A DNA stretch of 11,607 bases from Planctomycetaceae bacterium (lineage in GTDB: Bacteria > Planctomycetota > Planctomycetia > Pirellulales > Thermoguttaceae). Each line of letters begins with the position of its first letter. Position 1 is the first letter of the stretch. This document shows positions 1 through 6,521 of this stretch, one piece after another. The translations under genes and the position numbers were made by a program. Location: contig SUVI01000129.1 of NCBI GenBank assembly GCA_015062085.1, forward strand, positions 1-11,607, in the 5' to 3' direction. The notes beneath the pieces are model-generated. The model saw only the letters and a list, made by a program, of their open reading frames with translations. It did not search any database and had not been told where the DNA came from.

Positions 1-85
1 AAATTCGTGTCGAAACGTTTTGTTCCGCTCGATTTAGCGCGGTCTCTTCCTTTCCGCAACACACGATACTTCATCCGCGAAACTC
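1..85. other. Intergenic left edge, no gene seen
   Basis: This is the 3' side of the minus-strand LemA gene. No convincing terminator hairpin or start of another gene was found. The first 11 bases match, in reverse complement, part of the dispersed repeat at 3901-3975 and 11212-11260 (the GACACGAATTT part), so a third truncated copy may end at the window edge. Eleven bases are too few to be sure. Confidence 0.3.
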
Positions 86-1351
86 TCAAGCCGCAGTCTC
101 ATCGGACGTTTCTTCCTGGATGAGCGGAAGTTTACGGATCCCCGCCAACATTCCGATCCAGCAGTCCGGAATCGTTTCCAGCCGCGTGTTGAGGTTCGTC
201 GCGGTGTCGTTGAAGTAGTTCTTTGCGAGGCTGATCTTCGTCTCGGTCCGTTCCAGTTCCTCTTCCAGTTTCCGAAAATTCTCATTCGTTCCGAGTTCCG
301 GGTACGTTTCCGCCGTTTGACGGAGTTTTCCCGCCATTCCGCTTCGCAGAGCCGCAAGGAGCGGTTCCAGTGCCTCTGTGTGTTCCCGCAGTCCCTGCAC
401 GACGGCCGTGAGCTGGGGGATGAGCGTGGAGCGGCGGCGGAATTCCACGTCCAGATTGCTTTTGCCCTGGAGCGCGTAGTTTCGCAGGGCGACAAGCGAA
501 GCATACTTTTCGTAGATGGCCGTCAGCAGTCCCAGACCGCCGAAGATCCCTCCCGTGACGCCGAAGATCCGGAAAAACGGACCCGCACCGAAATTTTGTC
601 CGTTGAGAGCCGCATTGACGATGAAGACTCCGATCGCAGAAGTACAGAGCCAGGCAGCAGCGAGGCCGAATGCCGCGAGATGGATCTCTGACTGTGCAGT
701 GCGTTCCTCGTCGGACGGCGTGATGGCGAAAATCGGCGAGTGTCCGTCGGCGCAGATCTCGGGGCTTCCGGTTTCTTCATTGAATTTCGCGGGACCGAGG
801 ACGTAAAGCTGCGTTCCGGGCATCAGACGCCACTCAGAGTGTCGGCGTTTCCCGCTGTACTCGATGAACGGTTCGCCAGGAAATTCCAAATCGGCTCCCT
901 CCGGCCGAATGAGGATCGTTCCCGTTTCGTCGCGCAGAATGAACGGAACGTGATCCGTTTGCGTCTTGACTTTGCGCCATTTTGTTTCGTCTTCGTCGCG
1001 GTACTCTTCCTCGATCATCCAACGGCAGCAGAGACACGGTTTCCTGGAAAAACGGGCTTCCATCTCGCCTGCTTCAGAGGCGAAAGCCACCCCTTTCAGT
1101 TCGACCTGCCCCATGAAGACTCCCTGCGTTTTGCTCGTCGGCAGACTGTTCATCAAATGGCGTTTCCGAACGGAGCCGAGTGAAACACCGAGACAGATCC
1201 CCGCGATCGAATTCAGGAGCAGAAAGCCGAAAAGATCGATCGGTTCGCTGGGGTAATGGATCCCAAGTGCGCGAAGGATCAGGTACGCAATGACCGGAAC
1301 TCCTGCGAGCCAGCCGATGACCAGACGGGTGGGAAACAGATTGTCCTGCAT
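86..1351 (-). CDS. GIDE-like / LemA domain fusion membrane protein
   Basis: A 421-residue membrane protein of unknown exact role. Two hydrophobic segments (about 9-30 and 40-62) precede a soluble region (about 75-212) that resembles the GIDE/BAM domain, with the family-like PC-(x)-CR, a conserved W near 125 and the pattern F-L-x-D-x-T-G-x-I around 138-148. Two more membrane segments (about 224-248 and 260-282) lead into a LemA domain (about 282-405). That domain shows the typical R-R-x-x-L-I-P-x-L helix, the AETYPEL and NENFRKLEEEL stretch, and the ending N-T-R-L-E-T-I-P. LemA proteins are helical and membrane-anchored with no settled biochemical function. The start lies 58 nt after the rsgA stop, with AAAGG about 10 nt upstream, so it is probably the third gene of the prepilin-rsgA unit. 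The LemA call is firm, the GIDE call is by motif resemblance, and the function is unknown. Confidence 0.85.
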   Translation of the reverse strand: MQDNLFPTRLVIGWLAGVPVIAYLILRALGIHYPSEPIDLFGFLLLNSIAGICLGVSLGSVRKRHLMNSLPTSKTQGVFMGQVELKGVAFASEAGEMEARFSRKPCLCCRWMIEEEYRDEDETKWRKVKTQTDHVPFILRDETGTILIRPEGADLEFPGEPFIEYSGKRRHSEWRLMPGTQLYVLGPAKFNEETGSPEICADGHSPIFAITPSDEERTAQSEIHLAAFGLAAAWLCTSAIGVFIVNAALNGQNFGAGPFFRIFGVTGGIFGGLGLLTAIYEKYASLVALRNYALQGKSNLDVEFRRRSTLIPQLTAVVQGLREHTEALEPLLAALRSGMAGKLRQTAETYPELGTNENFRKLEEELERTETKISLAKNYFNDTATNLNTRLETIPDCWIGMLAGIRKLPLIQEETSDETAA

Positions 1352-1409
1352 GGGAGACGCCTTTCAGTTTGGAAATGCATGAAATGGAGCGGCGAAAAAA
1401 GGGACGGAG

Positions 1410-2618
1410 CTACTCCCAGTCTTCCGGAAGATCACGCGAATCGCGGATCTGGAGCATGCTCTCGAATCGGCGCGCGTCGATCAGGCAGTCTTCCACCGCC
1501 TCGCGGACGGCACAGTCTTTCTCGTGCGTGTGCGTGCAGTCCTGGAATCGGCACAGAGACGTAAACGGCGCAATGTCGCGGTAGAATCCGCAGACCTCCG
1601 ACGGTGTGACGTCCCAAAGGTCAAACGACCGGATCCCCGGCGTGTCCACGACGTATCCGCCCGAAGAAAGTTTGATCAACTCCGCGGCAGTGGTCGTATG
1701 ACGCCCTTTCTGGTTCATCTCGCTCACGTGCGAGGTACGCAGAGCCAGTCCGTCCTCGATCGCATTCAGAAGCGACGATTTTCCCACGCCGCTCTGTCCC
1801 GCCACGACGCTCCGCAGCCCCTTGCGCTGAACGCGCTGACGCAGTCTCTCGACCCCCTGCCCCGTCCGTGCACTCACCAACAGGATCTCGTACCCCATGC
1901 GCCCGTAGACGCCGAAGTCGGGCAGAAGCTCACACGGGTCCGCAAGGTCGATCTTGTTTACGCAGAGAACGGGCCGAATGTGCGCTTTTTCGGCCATGAT
2001 GATCATGCGGTCGATCAGATTCCATTTGATCGTCGGTTCCGCCAGACTCGTGACGATCAGCAGCTGGTCCACGTTCGAAACGATGACGTGCTGGCGTTTC
2101 CAACTCGTGCGGCTCAGGCAGCCTCGGCGAGGTTCGACTCGCTCAATGATCCCCTCCGGAAGCGTTTCCGAGCGTTCCCCCTTCTCCGAGTCCTGAACGC
2201 GGGCATTTTGGGGCGCCGGCCGAAAAAGTACGCGGTCCCCCGCCACGACGACGTGACGCTGGTCCGTTGAGAGAGTCTTCAGAAGCCTTCGCACGGCACA
2301 GACGTAGACCTGACCCGTTTCGTCATCTTCCACGAACGTGTTCAGTCCATGCACGCGGAGGACCAGCCCAAGCCGAGCGTCTCCCGTCACCGCAAGGAGA
2401 AACTCACCGTCTGCGCACTCGCCGGCAGCGTCCGTTTCGACCTGGATCGTACGCTGGCGCGTCATGGTACCTTTTCCGCTGATGCGTTCCTCGCGGAGGC
2501 TTGCGTCTTCGTTGAGCGTTTCCTGCTGGAATTCACGCGTGACGTCCGTTTTTCTTGTTTTGGAAAGCCGGTTTTTTCTGAAATCTACCCGAACTTTTCC
2601 GCTGGATCTTTTGCTCAT
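1410..2618 (-). CDS. rsgA: Ribosome small subunit-dependent GTPase A
   Basis: RsgA (YjeQ) is a circularly permuted GTPase that checks late maturation of the 30S ribosomal subunit. The 402-residue product has an OB-fold region (about 85-165) and then the G motifs in permuted order: NKID (G4, 221-224), GQSGVGKS (P-loop, 274-281), the KGRHTTT switch (304-310) and DTPG (G3, 325-328). The C-terminal zinc site C356, C361, H363, C369 has the same spacing as the E. coli C-x4-C-x-H-x5-C motif. It is longer than the roughly 300-350 residues usual for the family because of a basic N-terminal extension (about 1-55). The extension starts MSKRSSGKVRVDFRKNR, a type I associate with planctomycete RsgA, which supports the upstream ATG. 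A start at M52 is the alternative. It begins 13 nt after the prepilin-like gene, so it is probably co-transcribed and perhaps translationally coupled; its own ribosome binding site is weak. Confidence 0.95.
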   Translation of the reverse strand: MSKRSSGKVRVDFRKNRLSKTRKTDVTREFQQETLNEDASLREERISGKGTMTRQRTIQVETDAAGECADGEFLLAVTGDARLGLVLRVHGLNTFVEDDETGQVYVCAVRRLLKTLSTDQRHVVVAGDRVLFRPAPQNARVQDSEKGERSETLPEGIIERVEPRRGCLSRTSWKRQHVIVSNVDQLLIVTSLAEPTIKWNLIDRMIIMAEKAHIRPVLCVNKIDLADPCELLPDFGVYGRMGYEILLVSARTGQGVERLRQRVQRKGLRSVVAGQSGVGKSSLLNAIEDGLALRTSHVSEMNQKGRHTTTAAELIKLSSGGYVVDTPGIRSFDLWDVTPSEVCGFYRDIAPFTSLCRFQDCTHTHEKDCAVREAVEDCLIDARRFESMLQIRDSRDLPEDWE

Positions 2619-2631
2619 GGCGCCTCGATGC

Positions 2632-3645
2632 TCAGTCTTCTTCCTCTTCTTCGTCGTACATTTCCCCGCCGTTGCGCGTTGCCATGCGTTTCAGGACGGA
2701 GAGGAGGATCTCATCGTTGAGGAATGCCGTACTTCCATCGCCGCGCGTGAAGAAGGCTCCTCCGGAGTGACGCGTGCCGAACGGAGTGTGATTGAAGGGA
2801 ACAGAGGTTTCTGTGGATCCATTGTCGTTGCGGTTCGACTCCGTGTTGAGTGCGTACCGGATCGCTTTGACGGGATAGAGCGTTTTCGCGCCGTTTCCGT
2901 TTGCCTGGCATCCGCGGATCCATGCACGGTTCATACCGGGATACTCATAGTATTGCTTGCCGGCGTCTTTGTCGTTGTGGACCATTTCACCGAAAAGGAG
3001 CGTCGTGCTCAGACCATCCGGCGCCATGGAAATGGGAGTTTTGGCCCCGTACTGGAGCAGACCGTTGTTCGGGATCTTGCCGAAACAGGAATTCATGTAG
3101 GTCGGGACCTTCATTTTCTGTCCGTCTTTCAGGCCGTTATTGTCCGAGCTGCTAATGTAGGCGCCGTTCACGCCGTTGTAGGTGGTCAGCGCTCCTTTTT
3201 CGAACGTTTCCAGACCATATCCGACACTCGCGACCGGTTCTTCTCCCCAGGAAGGACAGATGAACGTCGGAATGTGCGTGTACAGCACGACCTGTCCGTC
3301 CGAGGTCAGAAGGAAAGAGTTGAGGGCTTTGTCGAAATCGATCATTTTGTAGAGCGATTCGTATTCCAAGTAAGGAAGAAGATACGCAAAAACCCCGTAA
3401 TTATCCACGCCGGGATCCCACGATTCTTTGTACACGCGGTCACCGACCCCCGGGGGGAGCGTGTCGCGGTAAGCGGAAACGTAATTATGCGTCGCCAGAC
3501 CAAGCTGCTTCATTTTGTTGGTGCACTGTGCGCGGCGTGCGGATTCTCGAGCCATCTGGATCGCAGGGAGAAGCAGTGCGACCAGCATCCCGATGATCGC
3601 GATAACGACGAGCAGCTCTACGAGCGTAAAACCTTTCTTTTTCAT
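2632..3645 (-). CDS. DUF1559 prepilin-like protein with H-X9-DG motif
   Basis: A 337-residue member of the planctomycete DUF1559 family: secreted proteins with a type IV prepilin/pseudopilin N-terminus and no proven molecular role. The start MKKKGFTLVELLVVIAIIG is a type III (prepilin) signal with peptidase cleavage expected between G5 and F6, the conserved Glu at +5 (E10), and one hydrophobic helix to about residue 28. Typical family sequence follows (ARRAQCTNKMKQLGLATHNY, 36-55). H293 is followed by nine residues and then D303-G304, the H-X9-DG motif. The protein ends in an acidic tail. A GGAG ribosome binding site lies about 8 nt before the ATG, and a near-consensus promoter lies about 45 nt upstream. 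The next gene is rsgA, 13 nt away. Planctomycete genomes carry many paralogues, so a specific partner cannot be named. Confidence 0.95.
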   Translation of the reverse strand: MKKKGFTLVELLVVIAIIGMLVALLLPAIQMARESARRAQCTNKMKQLGLATHNYVSAYRDTLPPGVGDRVYKESWDPGVDNYGVFAYLLPYLEYESLYKMIDFDKALNSFLLTSDGQVVLYTHIPTFICPSWGEEPVASVGYGLETFEKGALTTYNGVNGAYISSSDNNGLKDGQKMKVPTYMNSCFGKIPNNGLLQYGAKTPISMAPDGLSTTLLFGEMVHNDKDAGKQYYEYPGMNRAWIRGCQANGNGAKTLYPVKAIRYALNTESNRNDNGSTETSVPFNHTPFGTRHSGGAFFTRGDGSTAFLNDEILLSVLKRMATRNGGEMYDEEEEED

Positions 3646-3690
3646 GGATCTTTCTCCACGTTAAAAATCGAAACTGCCACAAACGATTCT

Positions 3691-3719
3691 ATTATACTCG
3701 GATCTCTGTTTTTTTTCAA
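3691..3719 (-). promoter_or_regulatory. Sigma-70-like promoter for the prepilin-rsgA-lemA unit
   Basis: On the minus strand, TTGAAA (3719-3714; 5 of 6 consensus bases) is followed after 17 bp by a perfect TATAAT (3696-3691). Transcription would start near 3684, giving a leader of about 40 nt before the ATG at 3645. This assumes the organism uses the standard housekeeping promoter; many planctomycete promoters are poorly defined. Confidence 0.75.
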
Positions 3720-3819
3720 GAGTTTTTTCTCAAAAAAGTCGTTTTTTTCGCGGAAAATCTAAAAAAAGTCCACCCGGAATGTGCGTACCGATCCCAATTC
3801 CGATCTTACCGCTGAGTGC

Positions 3820-3892
3820 ACTGAAAAGACGCAGAAACAGACTGAAAAGACGCAGAAACAGACTGAAAAGACGCAGAAACAGACTGAAAAGA
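3820..3892. repeat. 21-bp tandem repeat, 3 full copies plus a partial
   Basis: Three identical 21-bp units occupy 3820-3840, 3841-3861 and 3862-3882, each starting ACTGAAAAGACGC, with a partial fourth unit at 3883-3892. The period is a multiple of three, which keeps a plus-strand frame open (3781-3978), but the product is a lysine/threonine/glutamine-rich repeat with no family resemblance. I regard it as non-coding. Confidence 0.9.
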
Positions 3893-3900
3893 AAGAGAAG

Positions 3901-3924
3901 AAAAAAGGCAGGGAACGTGCCCTG
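3901..3924 (-). terminator. Intrinsic terminator candidate for the DUF1080 gene
   Basis: Read on the minus strand, CAGGG (3924-3920) and CCCTG (3913-3909) form a 5-bp GC-rich stem with a 6-nt loop. CC and then six T (3906-3901) follow. The site is about 175 nt past the DUF1080 stop and upstream of the prepilin promoter, where a terminator is expected. The stem is short, so efficiency is uncertain. Confidence 0.5.
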
Positions 3925-3975
3925 ACACGAATTTCACGAAAAACCCGAAAAGACGCGAAAGATTTAAAAAATTTT
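3901..3975. repeat. Dispersed intergenic repeat, copy 1
   Basis: The first 39 bases match 11212-11250 with about five mismatches, sharing AAAAAAGGC, GAACGT, CCCTGACACG and ATTTCACG. The remainder is an A-rich tail of CGAAAAG-like units in both copies. The repeat carries the terminator-like hairpin here. Confidence 0.65.
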
Positions 3976-4023
3976 TGATCGCCTTTGGGTGTATTTCACA
4001 TTTTTCCGAGTTTTTCGTGTTTC

Positions 4024-4062
4024 CTTTCAGTGTCTTTCAGTGTCTTTCAGTGTCTTTCAGTG
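4024..4062. repeat. 10-bp tandem repeat, about 3.7 copies
   Basis: TGTCTTTCAG occurs at 4031-4040, 4041-4050 and 4051-4060, preceded by CTTTCAG at 4024-4030. In reverse complement the unit reads CTGAAAGACA, close to the CTGAAAAGAC part of the 21-bp array at 3820-3892, so the two arrays face each other across the A/T-rich middle of the gap. Confidence 0.9.
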
Positions 4063-4097
4063 AACACCTCTGTATCTTCCGTGGTGAACTCAAGTGC

Positions 4098-4889
4098 TCA
4101 GTCCTGCGCTCCGAAAACGTCGAACGGTTTCACCGGAGAGGTCTCCTGGATGGGCTGGACGGGCGTGTCGGCGATCTCGCGGACCCAAATGTTGCGGAAA
4201 CGGACGGGGTTTCCGTGGTCCTGGAGACGGATCGGCATCTTGGCGTCGTGGGCGGTGTAGAACGGCTTCAGGTGATAGTAGGTCTCGCCTTTGACCTGAA
4301 GATGATTCTGCACGAGGATGCCGTTCTGGAAGACCGTGACGTACATTGGGCGGATGACTTCGCCTTTTTCGTTGAATTCCGGACGCATGAAGATAATGTC
4401 GTAGGACTGCCATTCGCCAGGTTTGCGGCAGCAGTTTACCGCCGGAGGATTCTGTTTGTAAATGGAGCCGCACTGGCCGTCAAAGTAGGTCTGGTTCTGG
4501 TAGGAGTCGAGGACCTGGACCTCATACGGCCCCCAGAAAACGCCGCTGTTTCCGCGTCCCTGACTGTGGCCTTTCACTTCTGCGGGCGTCGCGAATTCGA
4601 CGTGAAGCTGAACGGACCCGAATTTCTGTTTCGTGACGACCATTCCGCGTCCAGAGTAGACCGCCCCGTCTTTGATGGGCCAGTTCTGACCGTTTTCCCA
4701 GGCGTCCATGGTTTTTCCGTCGAACAGCACGACGGCGTCGGAGGGAACGTTTGCCGGAGCGGTTTCCGGACCCGGATCAACGACTGGAGGCTCGACCCAC
4801 TGAATGCCGCTTTTCCATTCTGCCGCGCTCAATGCGGAAACCGATGCCAACACGACGGCCGACACGAAAGAAAGAACTGATTTTTTCAT
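4098..4889 (-). CDS. Secreted DUF1080 (3-keto-disaccharide hydrolase family) protein
   Basis: A 263-residue exported protein of the DUF1080 family (concanavalin-like fold). Some members hydrolyse 3-keto-disaccharides or 3-keto-glycosides, and planctomycetes carry many paralogues. A signal peptide spans about 1-23 (MKKS, hydrophobic core, ALSAA before E24), so the mature protein acts outside the cytoplasm. Family landmarks appear in order: VVLFDGKTMDAWE (53-65), RGNSGVFWGPYEVQVLDSY (112-130), the NPPAVNCCRKPGEWQSYDI stretch (147-165), VTVFQNGILVQ (185-195) and RLQDHGNPVRFRNIWVR (221-237). The ATG at 4889 is chosen over an upstream ATG at 5081 because AAGGAG lies 6 nt before it and a signal peptide follows directly; the upstream 64 codons look like untranslated leader. 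The gene stands alone, divergent from the B12 riboswitch operon. Substrate is not deducible. Confidence 0.93.
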   Translation of the reverse strand: MKKSVLSFVSAVVLASVSALSAAEWKSGIQWVEPPVVDPGPETAPANVPSDAVVLFDGKTMDAWENGQNWPIKDGAVYSGRGMVVTKQKFGSVQLHVEFATPAEVKGHSQGRGNSGVFWGPYEVQVLDSYQNQTYFDGQCGSIYKQNPPAVNCCRKPGEWQSYDIIFMRPEFNEKGEVIRPMYVTVFQNGILVQNHLQVKGETYYHLKPFYTAHDAKMPIRLQDHGNPVRFRNIWVREIADTPVQPIQETSPVKPFDVFGAQD

Positions 4890-5230
4890 GAAAAACTCCT
4901 TAAATCGAATGAAATCAAATGGTTGGATCGATCGGAGGCAGATCGGCAGGTTCGACGGATCTGCACCGGATCGACTGTCTGTGAAAACGAAACAGGTCCC
5001 AGCTTGGCGGCGCGGCCGTACGGAAGGCAGGAGGTCTGCCGCACAGGTCTGTCTCGCAAAACTGCTTCCATCATACCACAAGTTAAGATTTTTTGAAAGG
5101 AGTACCTAGTGGATTTTTCTTCAGTTTTCCCGAATTTCCTATTTTTTCTTTTTAGGGGGATCGGGAGGATGAAACGCTTTTTTTATGAGGGAGTTTCTTG
5201 AAAAAATTCAGAATTTCTGCGGGAAATCTC
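4890..5230. other. Divergent intergenic region and DUF1080 leader
   Basis: The left part (4890-5063) is the predicted leader of about 175 nt for the DUF1080 gene, GC-rich and containing a small hairpin (GGCAG 5026-5030 with CTGCC 5036-5040). I recognise no riboswitch in it. The right part (5098-5230) is A/T-rich and leads up to the plus-strand promoter at 5231. No protein-coding frame is convincing. Confidence 0.6.
5070..5097 (-). promoter_or_regulatory. Candidate promoter for the DUF1080 gene
   Basis: On the minus strand, TTCAAA (5097-5092; 4 of 6 consensus) is followed after 16 bp by TATGAT (5075-5070; 5 of 6). The start would be near 5063. Moderate match only. Confidence 0.45.
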
Positions 5231-5258
5231 TTGACAAAATATAGATTCATGCTAAAAT
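5231..5258 (+). promoter_or_regulatory. Strong promoter of the B12-riboswitch operon
   Basis: A perfect TTGACA (5231-5236), a 16-bp spacer and TAAAAT (5253-5258), with a TG one base before the -10 (extended -10). The expected start at about 5264-5266 falls exactly where the outer stem of the cobalamin riboswitch begins (5267), which supports both calls. Confidence 0.85.
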
Positions 5259-5266
5259 ACAAGACG

Positions 5267-5488
5267 TTGTGGGGTTGGTGTGAAATTACACAATATCTGG
5301 AAACAGGGAATCCGGTCAAATGCCGGAACGGTCCTCGCCGCTGTATCCGGAATAGAAGCGTCCAATTCTGAAAAGCCATTGACGGTGCGGAGAAATGAAT
5401 GAAGAGCTCGTCGAGAAGGCGGACGCGGATGGCCGGGAGTCAGAAGACCTGCCAGCCTCACGAGACTGCCGCTGCGATGGACGGCGGC
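5267..5488 (+). promoter_or_regulatory. Cobalamin (B12) riboswitch
   Basis: Conserved blocks of the cobalamin aptamer appear in order: AACAGGGAATCCGGT (5302-5316), a TCCGG/CCGGA hairpin (5311-5327), the GCCGCTGT block (5337-5344), AAAAGCCATTG (5371-5381), and the terminal AGTCAGAAGACCTGCC (5438-5453). The outer stem closes well: 5267-5278 pairs with 5452-5463 over 12 bp, counting three G-U pairs. A further hairpin, GCCGC (5468-5472) with GCGGC (5484-5488), sits where the kissing-loop P13 is found. Its loop holds GCGA (5474-5477), complementary to TCGC (5335-5338), a possible L5-L13 contact. The first block departs from the usual GGTGAAA (here GGTCAAA). In most bacteria such elements turn genes off when adenosylcobalamin is abundant. 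Here the first downstream genes are dcd, nrdD and nrdG. Confidence 0.93.
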
Positions 5489-5697
5489 TGGATCAGTTGG
5501 CCCCCAAGTGCGGTTTTGCCCTTTTTGGGCGAAATTTTTGGCGAAACTGGACTTGCAGGGAATGGACGGGTGAAAAACACGGTGCCTGGGAGATCGTTGC
5601 AGATCGCGCGTTTGCCAGAGCGTGTTTTTCTCTGGAGTTTTTCGTTTTTTTCGTTTTTGTCGTTTTTTTGTGAAATTTTTTCGGGGGATTTCAGCGC
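5489..5697 (+). promoter_or_regulatory. Leader between riboswitch and dcd (expression platform)
   Basis: About 210 nt of untranslated leader. It holds a weak hairpin, GCCC/GGGC (5518-5521 with 5527-5530) followed by GAAATTTTT, which competes with a pairing of CCCAA (5503-5507) to TTGGG (5525-5529). A stronger hairpin with U-rich tail lies at 5615-5642, then T-rich sequence and a GGGGGA ribosome binding site 9 nt before the dcd ATG. The switching helices themselves could not be assigned. Confidence 0.55.
5615..5642 (+). terminator. Intrinsic terminator, probable riboswitch off-switch
   Basis: CCAGAG (5615-5620) pairs perfectly with CTCTGG (5630-5635) around a 9-nt loop. AG and five T follow, with further T-runs to 5670. 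It lies after the B12 aptamer and before dcd with no gene between, so premature termination is the likely mode of control. Confidence 0.65.
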
Positions 5698-6219
5698 ATG
5701 ATCCTTTCAGGTTTGAAGATCCGTGAAGAGGTCAGGAACGGGAAGATCCAGATCGATCCTTTTTCTGAAAAACAGCTGAATCCAAACAGCTACAATCTCC
5801 GCCTCCATGACGAACTGCTCGTCTACACGGAGCCGGTCCTTGACGTAAAAAAAGCCAATGCGTACAAGATCCTGCGCATCCCGGAAGACGGACTGGTCCT
5901 CGAACCGGGAGTGCTGTACCTCGGGCGCACGGTGGAATTCACCCGAACGGACGGTTTTGTGCCGATGCTGGAAGGGCGTTCCTCGATGGGAAGGCTCGGA
6001 CTCTGTGTGCACGTGACCGCCGGTTTCGGAGACGTGGGGTTCGCCGGCTACTGGACGCTGGAGATACACGCCATCATGCCGATCCGCATCTACCCCGGAA
6101 TGGAGATCTGCCAGATCTACTACCACACCGTGGAGGGCGAATTCCAAAACTACGTCAGCGGAAAGTATCAGAACAATTCAGGGATCCAGCCGAGTCTTTC
6201 ATGGAAAGATTTTGAGTAA
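5698..6219 (+). CDS. dcd: dCTP deaminase
   Basis: Converts dCTP to dUTP plus ammonia in the cytoplasm, feeding dUMP and dTMP synthesis. The 173-residue length is close to the bacterial family norm (about 170-190). The signature EGRSSMGRLGL (92-102) holds the serine and arginine substrate-binding residues. VHVTAGFGDVGFAG (104-117) leads to the catalytic glutamate E122 in WTLEIHA. QLNPNSYNLRL (26-36) matches the N-terminal family motif, and YPGMEICQIYY (132-142) the core. Some homologues also have dUTPase activity; this cannot be settled from the sequence. The ATG at 5698 follows GGGGGA at 9 nt spacing. It is the first gene after the B12 riboswitch and precedes nrdD. Since class III reductase makes dNTPs directly, Dcd acts on an immediate NrdD product. 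Confidence 0.93.
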   Translation: MILSGLKIREEVRNGKIQIDPFSEKQLNPNSYNLRLHDELLVYTEPVLDVKKANAYKILRIPEDGLVLEPGVLYLGRTVEFTRTDGFVPMLEGRSSMGRLGLCVHVTAGFGDVGFAGYWTLEIHAIMPIRIYPGMEICQIYYHTVEGEFQNYVSGKYQNNSGIQPSLSWKDFE

Positions 6220-6521
6220 AGCGTCCTTCCGTTTCGCAGAAAACCGGCACCTTGCAAAAACCGGACCTTGCAAAAACCGGCACCTTGCAGAAAACCGGCA
6301 CCTTGCAGAAAACCGGACCTTGCAGAAAACCGGACCTTGCAGAAAACCGGACCTTGCAGAAAACCGGACCTTGCAGAAAACCGGACCTTGCAGAAAACCG
6401 GACCTTGCAAAAACCGGACCTTGCAGAAACCGGACCTTGCAGAAAACCGGCACCTTGCAAAAACTCGCCGTTTAAGGGGATTTTCGTTTTTCGTTTTTGT
6501 TTTTTGAATTTTGGGGACTGT
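6220..6521 (+). other. 302-bp intergenic spacer between dcd and nrdD
   Basis: Mostly a tandem repeat array (6250-6470), followed by a T-rich stretch (6478-6512) and a GGGGA-type ribosome binding region just before nrdD. Neither a promoter nor an intrinsic terminator is evident, so read-through from dcd into nrdD is plausible. Confidence 0.7.
6250..6470. repeat. 13-copy tandem array of a 16-18 bp unit
   Basis: The unit CCTTGCAGAAAACCGGA, with small length variants, starts at 6250, 6266, 6283, 6301, 6318, 6335, 6352, 6369, 6386, 6403, 6419, 6435 and 6453. A degenerate unit precedes it at 6233-6249. Six consecutive copies (6301-6402) are identical. Variants differ by loss of one or two bases in the purine run or by GGCA for GGA. 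Each copy carries a CCGG that could pair with that of a neighbour. The unit has no stop codon in any of the six frames, so open frames here mean nothing by themselves. There are no spacers, so it is not a CRISPR array. Confidence 0.97.

Larger units (their letters stand above)
3646..4097. other. 452-bp repeat-rich intergenic region
   Basis: This gap separates the DUF1080 gene (upstream on the minus strand) from the prepilin gene. It holds the prepilin promoter, an A/T-homopolymer stretch (3710-3775), a 21-bp tandem array (3820-3892), a terminator-like hairpin that is part of a dispersed repeat (3901-3975), and a 10-bp tandem array (4024-4062). No open frame here looks like a protein. Confidence 0.8.
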